A stretch of DNA of 41,039 nucleotides from Burkholderiaceae bacterium (GTDB lineage: Bacteria; Pseudomonadota; Gammaproteobacteria; Burkholderiales; Burkholderiaceae_C). Below, in pieces: positions 23,692 through 31,250 of the stretch (its first letter is position 1; every line of letters starts with the position of its first letter). Position numbers and translations under genes: made by a program. Below the pieces are notes generated by a model. The model searched no databases, had not been told where the DNA came from, and saw only the letters and a program-made list of their open reading frames with translations. The stretch covers positions 1 through 41,039 of the forward strand of contig SCRR01000058.1 of the NCBI GenBank assembly GCA_004322085.1, in the 5' to 3' direction.

Positions 23692-24326
23692 ACGCACACG
23701 AAAAATGGGCGCACTCGCTGCACACCCTGCCCCTCGTTGCCATTTTGCGCGGCCTGCCGGCGAACGACGCCCTGTCGATCGGCGCAGCGCTCGCCGGCGT
23801 GGGCTGGACGCTGATTGAGGTGCCACTCAACTCCCCGCAACCTCTGAAGAGCATCGAAGCCATGGTCGACGCGTTTCCAAACGCCCTGGTCGGCGCGGGC
23901 ACGGTACTCAACCCCGGCGATGTACGTGATGTTCACGCGGCCGGCGGTCAGCTCGTGGTGGCACCCAATTTCAACCCGGAGGTGGTTCGCGAGGCAGTGC
24001 ATTTGGGTCTGGTCTGTCTGCCGGGCGTGATGACCCTGACCGAGGCGTTTGCCGCGCTGGACGCCGGCGCCACCGGTCTCAAGCTGTTTCCGTCGGAGCT
24101 GATTCCACCAGCCGCGGTGAAAGCCCTGCGCGCTGTGCTGGATGCGGACACCGTGCTGCTGCCGGTCGGCGGCATCACGCCCCACAACATGGCCGCTTAC
24201 CTAAGCGCCGGGGCCAGCGGCTTCGGCATTGGTTCTGCGCTTTACAAGCCCGGCATGGGCGCTCTGGCCATCCACGAGAACGCTATGGACTTCATAGCTA
24301 CTTACGGGGGTACCATCAGGGCATGA
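23688..24326 (+). CDS. dgoA: 2-dehydro-3-deoxy-6-phosphogalactonate aldolase
   Basis: LPLVAILRGL, GWTLIEVPLNSPQPL, LVGAGTVLNPGDV, GATGLKLFPSELI; ATGA overlap with dgoK. Confidence 0.92.
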   Translation: MNAHEKWAHSLHTLPLVAILRGLPANDALSIGAALAGVGWTLIEVPLNSPQPLKSIEAMVDAFPNALVGAGTVLNPGDVRDVHAAGGQLVVAPNFNPEVVREAVHLGLVCLPGVMTLTEAFAALDAGATGLKLFPSELIPPAAVKALRAVLDADTVLLPVGGITPHNMAAYLSAGASGFGIGSALYKPGMGALAIHENAMDFIATYGGTIRA

Positions 24327-25105
24327 ACGCTATTTCTTCTCAAGTTTCGTTTGGATTGGGCGGCCGGGTGTGCATCGTCACTGGCGGCGCGCAAGGCATC
24401 GGCGAAGCCTGCGTTCGCCGCTTCGCCCGCGAAGGCGCCCCCGTCGTGATCGCCGACGTGGACGATGCGCGCGGCCAGAAGCTGGCGCAGGAACTCGGGG
24501 CCCTGCACGCGCATTGCGACGTTGGCGACAAGGCCCAGGTGGATGCGCTGGTCGCCCGGGTCATGACCGTGCATGGCCGCATCGATGTGCTGGTGAACAA
24601 CGCGGGCATCTTCAAGGCCGCGGATTTTCTGGATGTGACCGAGGCCGATTTCGATGCCGTGCTGCGCGTCAACCTTAAGGGCGCGTTCCTGATGGGGCAG
24701 GCCGTGGCGCGCGCGATGGCCCATGTGCACCGGGGCGCCATCGTCAACATGAGCTCCGTCAACGGCGTGCTGACCATCCCCACCATCGCGAGCTACAACG
24801 TCAGCAAGGGCGGCATCAACCAGCTCACGCGCGTGATGGCGCTCGCGCTGGCCGACCAGGGCATTCGCGTCAATGCCGTGGCGCCCGGCACCATCGCGAC
24901 CGAGCTCGCCGCCAAGGCGGTGCTGACCAGCGAAGAGGCCAAGGCGCGCATCATGAGCCGCACACCGATGAAGCGACTCGGTGAACCGTCCGAGATTGCC
25001 GACGTGGTGGCCTGGCTGGCCAGCGACGCGGCCAGCTACGTTACCGGCGAGATCGTCACCGTCGATGGCGGGCGCATGACGCTGAACTACACCGTTCCGG
25101 TGTAG
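24323..25105 (+). CDS. SDR family oxidoreductase (candidate sugar dehydrogenase)
   Basis: VCIVTGGAQGIGEACVRRF, NNAGI, YNVSKGGINQLTRVMAL, DGGRM C-terminus; ATGA overlap with dgoA. Confidence 0.93.
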   Translation: MNAISSQVSFGLGGRVCIVTGGAQGIGEACVRRFAREGAPVVIADVDDARGQKLAQELGALHAHCDVGDKAQVDALVARVMTVHGRIDVLVNNAGIFKAADFLDVTEADFDAVLRVNLKGAFLMGQAVARAMAHVHRGAIVNMSSVNGVLTIPTIASYNVSKGGINQLTRVMALALADQGIRVNAVAPGTIATELAAKAVLTSEEAKARIMSRTPMKRLGEPSEIADVVAWLASDAASYVTGEIVTVDGGRMTLNYTVPV

Positions 25106-25115
25106 CGCCAGCCAA

Positions 25116-25520
25116 ATGCGAGGAGAGGCCGGCATGGCGCGCGCGAACGGCACCGCAGCACAGGGCGATGCGCTTGAGGCGCCTGAGACGCCCTGCTGCC
25201 TCGTTCTCACCACCGTTGCCGACGAACAGCAGGCGCTGGCGCTGGCGCGCCAGATTGTCCAAGCTCGCCTGGGTGCCTGCGTGCAGATCGACCGGATCCA
25301 AAGCGTCTACCGCTGGGGTGGCCAAGTATGTAGCGAGCCGGAATGCCGCCTGATGATCAAGACGCGCAAGGCGCAGTTCGAGGCGCTGGCGCAATTCATT
25401 CGCGCGCACCACACCTATGACGTGCCCGAGATTGTGCAGATTCCCGTGACCGCCGGTTTCATGGACTACTTGCGATGGATCGACGAGGGCACGCAGCCCG
25501 GGGACAGCCCGTCGGGCTAA
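25116..25520 (+). CDS. cutA: Divalent cation tolerance protein CutA
   Basis: LVLTTVADEQQALALARQIVQARLGACVQIDRIQSVYRWGGQV..ECRLMIKTRKAQFEAL, HTYDVPEIVQIPV. Confidence 0.92.
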   Translation: MRGEAGMARANGTAAQGDALEAPETPCCLVLTTVADEQQALALARQIVQARLGACVQIDRIQSVYRWGGQVCSEPECRLMIKTRKAQFEALAQFIRAHHTYDVPEIVQIPVTAGFMDYLRWIDEGTQPGDSPSG

Positions 25521-25577
25521 CCGCCCTGCACCACGGATATTCCGCGTCAAGCAAGGGCTCGCCGGGGCGGGCCGGCT

Positions 25578-26999
25578 TCAAGCAGCGCCGCACGCCACGT
25601 CGAGCTTGAGACGGCGAAGCAGAGCGTCCGTGCGGCACGGCCAGCCGATGCGGCCAAACCACGCACCGCCGGCAATGGTGGATGCGATGACGCCACCATA
25701 CACAACCAGCGCGGCGCCTTGTGCGATAAACACATGCAACAGCCCGCCGCCCAGGCGGATCGCGAGCACGCCGCCCAGGGCGGCCACCGCGAGGCGCGCG
25801 ATACTGCCGGCCACCGGCCAGAGCAGGCGACCGGCCCCCTGGGACGCGAAGTACAGCACCAGCCCGATGCCGAAAAACCCATAGAGCGGACCGACCGTGC
25901 GCAGGTACAGCGTACCGGTTTCCAGCATAGCCGGATTGCTGCCGAACAATGACAGCCAGGCGTGCGGAAAGACCGCGGCGGCAAGCCCGATCGCCTCCGC
26001 CAGCACGAAGGCCATGGCGGCGCCGATCCAGCTTGCGCGCAGGGCGCGCGCGTGCAGGCCCGCACCCATGCAGGTGCCGACCATGGCCACCAGCGGCGCA
26101 CCCAGGCCGAACATCAGCGGCACCAGCAGGTACTCCAGCCGCGCCGCCGTTCCATAGCCTGCGATGGCGGCGGGCCCGAAACTGCCTGCGAGCGAGGTCG
26201 CGATACCGATCGACAGGTTGGTCGCCACGGTGCCGATGGAGCCGATCAGGCCGACGCGCAGGATGTCGCGGAACAGCGGCCAGCGCAGTCTGACGTTCCG
26301 GAAAGACGGCTTGAGCAGGCTGCGATCCGACCAGAGGTAGGCAGCAAGCGTGAGGGTGCCGACAAGGTAGTACAGCAGCAGCGCGGCGGCGCCGCCCGCA
26401 ATGCCGAGCGCCGGCACGGGACCCCAGCCGAAAATCAGCAGCGGCGACAAGGGCACCAAAACGATCACGCCAGCGACCGTGACATTGGCTGGCACCGCCA
26501 TGTTGCCGGTGCCACGGATCACGGCGGCCAGCGAATTGAACAGCCATACCAGTACCGCGCCGGAAAACACCCAGTCCGCATAGGTCGTTGCCGCGACCAG
26601 CGACGCACCGCTGCCGCCCATTTCAGAGAACAGCCAGCGCCCGCCGAGCAGCAGCACCAACGAGAACGACAGGCCGAAGCCCAGTGCAATCAGCATGGCA
26701 TGCAACACCAGTGCATCGGCATCGCTGCGCCGCGTTGCCCCCAGCGCACGTGCAATCGACGAGGCGATGCCCCCGCCCATCGCGCCGGCCGACATCATCT
26801 GCATCAACATCACGATCGGGAATACCAGCGCCATGCCTGCCAGCGCATCGGTGCCGAGCTTGCCGACAAAATAGGTCTCGATCAGACCGACACTGGCCTG
26901 CGCGATCATCACCAGCACATTGGGTGCGGCCAGGCGCAGCAGCGTCGGACCGATCGGTGCCTCCAGCAGCAGGCGCGTGCGGCCATCGAGCGCACTCAT
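25578..26999 (-). CDS. MATE family efflux transporter
   Basis: Twelve-TM-type ORF; LRLAAPNVLVMIAQASVGLIETYFVGKLGTDALAGMALVFP. Confidence 0.92.
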   Translation of the reverse strand: MSALDGRTRLLLEAPIGPTLLRLAAPNVLVMIAQASVGLIETYFVGKLGTDALAGMALVFPIVMLMQMMSAGAMGGGIASSIARALGATRRSDADALVLHAMLIALGFGLSFSLVLLLGGRWLFSEMGGSGASLVAATTYADWVFSGAVLVWLFNSLAAVIRGTGNMAVPANVTVAGVIVLVPLSPLLIFGWGPVPALGIAGGAAALLLYYLVGTLTLAAYLWSDRSLLKPSFRNVRLRWPLFRDILRVGLIGSIGTVATNLSIGIATSLAGSFGPAAIAGYGTAARLEYLLVPLMFGLGAPLVAMVGTCMGAGLHARALRASWIGAAMAFVLAEAIGLAAAVFPHAWLSLFGSNPAMLETGTLYLRTVGPLYGFFGIGLVLYFASQGAGRLLWPVAGSIARLAVAALGGVLAIRLGGGLLHVFIAQGAALVVYGGVIASTIAGGAWFGRIGWPCRTDALLRRLKLDVACGAA

Positions 27000-27051
27000 G
27001 AGACGCCCGGGCTGGCGCCCGTGGTTTTTCCGTTCATGAAATCTCTCCTGT

Positions 27052-28344
27052 TCAACCAGCGAGCGCCGGCTTGGCGACACGCTGTGGTTTGCGAATCGCC
27101 ATGGCGATGACGGCGGCCAGCAGGCAGGCCCCCCCCGCGGCATACAGCGCCGGGGTGTAGGTCAGCAGCAGCGTGCGGGTCATCCCTGCGCCATAGGCGG
27201 CGGTGGCGGCGCCGATCTGGTGCGCCGCAAATATCCAGCCGAACACGAGACCCACACGCTCCTTGGGAAACGTCGCGCCGGTCAACTTCACGGTGGGCGG
27301 CACCGTGGCGACCCAGTCCAGACCATAGAACAGGGCAAAGATCGACAGCCCGTAGAACGTGAAGGTGGAGTGCGGCAACCAGATCAGCGACAGGCCGCGC
27401 AGCCCGTAGTACCAGAACAGCAGCTTGCGGTTGTCGTAGCGGTCCGACAGCCAGCCCGAGAGGATCGTGCCGAAAAAATCGAAGGCGCCCATCATGGCCA
27501 GCACCGACGCCGCAGGAACCGCGGACAACCCGTAGTCGTGGCACAGCGAGACGAAGTGCGTCTGTATCAGGCCATTGGTACTCAGGCCGCAGATAAAAAA
27601 GGTACCGAAGAGAATCCAGAACGTGCGGTTGCCCGAAGCTTCGCGCAACGCCACGAAAGAGGTACGGAAGGTCATGCCGGACGCGACCGCTGGCGCATTA
27701 CCGGGCACAAAATCCTCCCCCAGCGGACCCAGCCCGACCTCAGCAGGCTGGTCGCGCACCAGGCACAGTGCCAGCACAGCCACCAACGCGCAGCCGATGA
27801 AAATCGGAATCACGGAATAGCGCCAGCCCGCGTGTTCGATGATCCACGCAGCCACCGGCAGGAAAGCCAGCTGCCCCGTCGCCGAACTGGCCGTCAGCAT
27901 GCCGATCACCAAACCGCGGCGAGAGGTGAACCAGCGGCTGGCCACGACCGCGCCCAGCACCAGGGCCGTCATGCCGGTGCCCACGCCCAGCATCAGTCCC
28001 CACAGCACGAACAGCTGCCAGAGCTGGGTCGCCTGCGTGGCCAGCGCCATTCCGCCACCGACCAGGGCCAGCCCGGCGCACATCACGGCACGCAAGCCCC
28101 AGCGCTCCATCAGCACGGCGGCGAACGGTCCCATCAGGCCGTACAGCGCGAAGCGCAGCGCCAGCGCGGAAGATATCTGCTCGTTGCTCCAGCCAAATTC
28201 GCGGCTCAGCGGCTGCAATAGCACGCCCGGCAGGCCCAGCGCGGCCGCCATGATGAACATGGTCAGAAAGGTGACCGCGGCCACCACCCAGCTGTAATGA
28301 ATACCGCGACGCTGCAGCCAGTGGGAGACTTGTTGGGCAAACAT
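27052..28344 (-). CDS. MFS transporter
   Basis: HYSWVVAAVTFLTMFIMAAALGLPGVLLQPLSREFGWSNEQISSALALRFALYGLMGPFAAVLMERWGLR. Confidence 0.92.
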   Translation of the reverse strand: MFAQQVSHWLQRRGIHYSWVVAAVTFLTMFIMAAALGLPGVLLQPLSREFGWSNEQISSALALRFALYGLMGPFAAVLMERWGLRAVMCAGLALVGGGMALATQATQLWQLFVLWGLMLGVGTGMTALVLGAVVASRWFTSRRGLVIGMLTASSATGQLAFLPVAAWIIEHAGWRYSVIPIFIGCALVAVLALCLVRDQPAEVGLGPLGEDFVPGNAPAVASGMTFRTSFVALREASGNRTFWILFGTFFICGLSTNGLIQTHFVSLCHDYGLSAVPAASVLAMMGAFDFFGTILSGWLSDRYDNRKLLFWYYGLRGLSLIWLPHSTFTFYGLSIFALFYGLDWVATVPPTVKLTGATFPKERVGLVFGWIFAAHQIGAATAAYGAGMTRTLLLTYTPALYAAGGACLLAAVIAMAIRKPQRVAKPALAG

Positions 28345-28399
28345 GGTTGTCCTGGTGAAGACTATCGGGGGCAAACCGCCGGTGTGGCGCGGCTGGCGA

Positions 28400-28879
28400 T
28401 TACTGGTCGGACTCGCCGGCATCGACGCCGGCCAGCAGCCCGATCGACTCATCAATCAGGCTGTGCAGCGCCAGCACGCGCTCGGCGCCGAGCAGCCGGT
28501 TCAGGCTTTGCTGCGCCGCCTTCCAGTGGCGTTGGGCCTCGCTGCGCTTGGTACGCCCGGCCTCGGTGATGGTGACGCTGCGGCTGCGCGCATCGGGGCC
28601 CGCGGACAGCTCGACCCAGCCGGCATCGATCAGCGGCTTGAGGTTGCGTGTCAGTGTGGAAGCGCCAAATTGCATGGCCCAGGCCAGCTCGGTAGGGCGC
28701 ACCGGTCCCAGCTTGAGGACATGCGACAACAGCGAATACTGGGTGGTCTTGAGGCCGGCTTTCGCCATCTCCAGGTCGTAGTGATGCGTCACATGCCGCA
28801 CCAGCTGGCGCAGGCGCAGATGAGTGCAGCCCAGCGTCCTGAGAGCGGCCTGCAAGGGGGGATCGATGACAGCGTTCAT
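28400..28879 (-). CDS. MarR family transcriptional regulator
   Basis: LKTTQYSLLSHVLKLGPVRPTELAWAMQFGASTLTRNLKPLIDAGWVELSAGPDARSRSVTITEAG. Confidence 0.92.
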   Translation of the reverse strand: MNAVIDPPLQAALRTLGCTHLRLRQLVRHVTHHYDLEMAKAGLKTTQYSLLSHVLKLGPVRPTELAWAMQFGASTLTRNLKPLIDAGWVELSAGPDARSRSVTITEAGRTKRSEAQRHWKAAQQSLNRLLGAERVLALHSLIDESIGLLAGVDAGESDQ

Positions 28880-28918
28880 GGTGGGTAAGTCGCGTGTTGG
28901 TTTTCGCATTATACTTGT

Positions 28919-28943
28919 AGTTGCAAATTTTGTATATGCAACT
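28919..28943. promoter_or_regulatory. Candidate MarR operator
   Basis: Perfect inverted repeat AGTTGCA-N11-TGCAACT in the MarR/thioesterase divergent intergenic region. Confidence 0.5.
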
Positions 28944-28957
28944 TAAAAGGATGCCGC

Positions 28958-29539
28958 ATGGATACCGCGACCCCCAACGTCACCTCTGAATCGGGCGCAC
29001 AGCAGACCCTGCGCCAGTGGAACCACGAGCGCGATGAGATACAGGCCCGCATACGGGCCCGCGGCGGCAAGCCTGGCCTCGCCAGCCCCGCGATGACCGC
29101 CGGGAAAACCGGCCTGGAGCTCATGCAGGCGATGCTGACCGGCGAGCTGCCCTATGCGCACATTGCCGAAACGCTGGATTTCACGCTGGTGCAGGTTGGC
29201 CCCGGCACGGCCGTGTTTCAAGGCACGCCTCAGCTCAAGCACTACAACCCGCTGGGCAGCGTACATGGCGGCTGGTATGCCACGCTGCTCGACTCCGCCG
29301 TGGGCTGCGCCGTGCACACCATGATGCCAGTGGGACGCGGCTACACGACGGCAGAGCTCAGCATCAACATCGTACGCGCCGCCTTCAATACCTCAGGGCC
29401 GCTGCGCGCGATCGGCACGGTGGTCCACTGCGGACGCCAACTGGCCACCGCCGAAGGCCGCATCGTCGGGCCGGACGGCAAACTCTATGCCCACGCCACC
29501 ACGACTTGCCTGGTGTTCGAGCTGCCGACTCGGGGTTAG
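28958..29539 (+). CDS. PaaI family (hotdog-fold) thioesterase
   Basis: LKHYNPLGSVHGGWYATLLDSAVGCAVHTMMPVGRGYTTAELSINIVRA. Confidence 0.9.
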   Translation: MDTATPNVTSESGAQQTLRQWNHERDEIQARIRARGGKPGLASPAMTAGKTGLELMQAMLTGELPYAHIAETLDFTLVQVGPGTAVFQGTPQLKHYNPLGSVHGGWYATLLDSAVGCAVHTMMPVGRGYTTAELSINIVRAAFNTSGPLRAIGTVVHCGRQLATAEGRIVGPDGKLYAHATTTCLVFELPTRG

Positions 29540-29580
29540 CGCTGACGAAGCGTGGCGGCTGCTCGCCTCCCCCTGCCCGC

Positions 29581-30039
29581 TCACAGCATGGATTTGCCCT
29601 GGGCCAGCACCTTGTCGCAAACCTGCTTCGTGACTTTCTCCTTCAGGCCACCGCCACTCAGGTCGAGCTGACTGCCATTGCTGCCGCTCAAAATCCCCTT
29701 GGCGCCACTCTTGTAGCCGCTGTCCGACGAGGGTGCTGCAGATCCCCCCGACAGCTTGCCCATCAGCGAATCCTTCACCGAGGCCGCGCTGTTGCCGCTG
29801 AGATAGTTGTTCTTGATACAGAACTGCAGCAGGCCGGCCACGTTGCCGACGCTACCGGAGGTCATCGACTGTCCCGCCAATGGACCTCCCATGTTCCCCA
29901 GGTTCGCGAGTCCGCCGGCCATGTCCTTGTTTTGCTCCTGCTTGAGCAGATTCCCGAACTGCGCGTATGCGCTCGACAAAGGCAGGAATGCGGCGAGCAC
30001 GATCACTGCGGCTGTGATGCGGTGGGTGGTTGTGGTCAT
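29581..30039 (-). CDS. DUF2501 (YjjA-like) secreted protein
   Basis: Signal peptide ITAAVIVLAAFLPLSSAYA; NVAGLLQFCIKNNYLSGNSAASVKDSLMGKL; C-terminal QVCDKVLAQGKSML. Confidence 0.82.
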   Translation of the reverse strand: MTTTTHRITAAVIVLAAFLPLSSAYAQFGNLLKQEQNKDMAGGLANLGNMGGPLAGQSMTSGSVGNVAGLLQFCIKNNYLSGNSAASVKDSLMGKLSGGSAAPSSDSGYKSGAKGILSGSNGSQLDLSGGGLKEKVTKQVCDKVLAQGKSML

Positions 30040-30117
30040 GCTGGAACTCCTTGGGTGGGCGGATAGTCCCTTGACTATAGTGTTTTCCCACACGCGCATC
30101 GGCGCGATAATCCGGCG

Positions 30118-30564
30118 ATGAGACTCCTTCACACCATGCTGCGCGTCGGCGACCTGCAACGCTCGATTGATTTCTACACCCAGGTACTCGGCATGAAATT
30201 GCTGCGCACCTCCGAGAACCCCGAGTACAAGTATTCGCTCGCCTTCGTGGGCTACGGCAACAACCCCGAGCACGCCGAGATCGAGCTGACCTACAACCAC
30301 GGTGTCGATCGCTACGACATGGGCAGCGCCTACGGCCACATCGCGCTCGGCGTGCCCGACGCGTATGCGGCTTGCGAGAAGATCAAGGCATCCGGCGGCA
30401 ACGTCACGCGCGAAGCAGGCCCGGTGAAGGGCGGCAGCACGGTGATTGCCTTTGTCACCGACCCGGACGGCTACAAGATTGAATTAATACAAGAAAAATC
30501 AATAGCTTACGAACACAGCCGCCATTCAGCCGCCAAAAGCACCGATCCGCTGCGCAGCGCGTAG
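30118..30564 (+). CDS. gloA: Lactoylglutathione lyase (glyoxalase I)
   Basis: [48 protein letters not shown]-terminal extension after ELIQEKS. Confidence 0.95.
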   Translation: MRLLHTMLRVGDLQRSIDFYTQVLGMKLLRTSENPEYKYSLAFVGYGNNPEHAEIELTYNHGVDRYDMGSAYGHIALGVPDAYAACEKIKASGGNVTREAGPVKGGSTVIAFVTDPDGYKIELIQEKSIAYEHSRHSAAKSTDPLRSA

Positions 30565-30580
30565 CCGATAGGCAACAGAA

Positions 30581-30608
30581 GCCCGCTTACGCGGGCTTGT
30601 CTTGTTTG
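30581..30608 (+). terminator. Rho-independent terminator-like hairpin after gloA
   Basis: GCCCGC-TTAC-GCGGGC followed by ttgtcttgttt. Confidence 0.7.
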
Positions 30609-30875
30609 TCACGGCGCTCGCCTAGTCTCCCTCAGCACGTTGAAATGCCCTGTACCTACGCCCTTCTGCGCCGCGACAGGTTTCCCACGCGGCTTGCGTG
30701 CTGCATAGTTGCGGACACCCAAAGGGCAACTGGGGCATAGCTCAGCATATGGCTGCGTACTTTGACGAGGCTCGCACGGGGCTCGTCTCAGCCCTGCACA
30801 GGTACGCTTCAGCACCTAGTCCCATCCGCTCTCAAGCGCATCGGAGCGCATCATCGATCTGGAGCCATCGATCAC

Positions 30876-31145
30876 TCATTTGGGATGTTTCGGCCGGAGA
30901 ACGGTCAGGCGCTCCAATTTCGCAGCCCTGTTCCTCAACTCTTCATCGCTCATCTCGGCAAGCACACGCAACCCCACACGAACCACCTCACTCTGGTTCA
31001 TCAACATGCCCTGTGTTGCGCAACGAACGCGCAGTGCTTCAATGAGCTGTGCGTCGGCTTCCTGCATCGAAAAAGCGCGCCGGACCACCGGGCTAGTCTG
31101 GCCTGTCGAGGTCTGTCGGCGGCCCTTGCTCACCTTGCTGGACAT
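30876..31145 (-). CDS. Small putative ribbon-helix-helix DNA-binding protein
   Basis: 89 aa; FSMQEADAQLIEALRVRCATQGMLMNQSEVVRVGLRVLAEMSDEELRNRAAKLERL is a plausible RHH pattern (strand, helix, NQSEVVRVGLRVL helix). Confidence 0.6.
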   Translation of the reverse strand: MSSKVSKGRRQTSTGQTSPVVRRAFSMQEADAQLIEALRVRCATQGMLMNQSEVVRVGLRVLAEMSDEELRNRAAKLERLTVLRPKHPK

Positions 31146-31168
31146 AGTCGCCTCCAAGCGAAGATGAT

Positions 31169-31181
31169 ACGATAATACCGT
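31169..31181. promoter_or_regulatory. Candidate operator/-10 overlap between the RHH gene and GHKL protein 1
   Basis: Imperfect palindrome ACGATAATACCGT containing GATAAT, in the divergent intergenic region. Confidence 0.3.
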
Positions 31182-31250
31182 GTGCCCAGTATGTGCGGAT
31201 GGGCAGCCGAACAAGATTGCAGCACGCCTGAGCCGCCTCAGAACCGGAGA

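Noticed and set aside
30480-30564. C-terminal extension of GloA ([18 protein letters not shown])
   Set aside because: Likely just a drifted 3' end before the terminator; no motif seen.
30732-30800. tRNA-like start 'ggggcatagctcag' near the left island edge
   Set aside because: No matching acceptor stem, anticodon arm or TTCGA T-loop downstream; not a tRNA.
30609-30815. 68-aa minus ORF in the left boundary region
   Set aside because: No recognised family and no clear start context; not supported as a gene.
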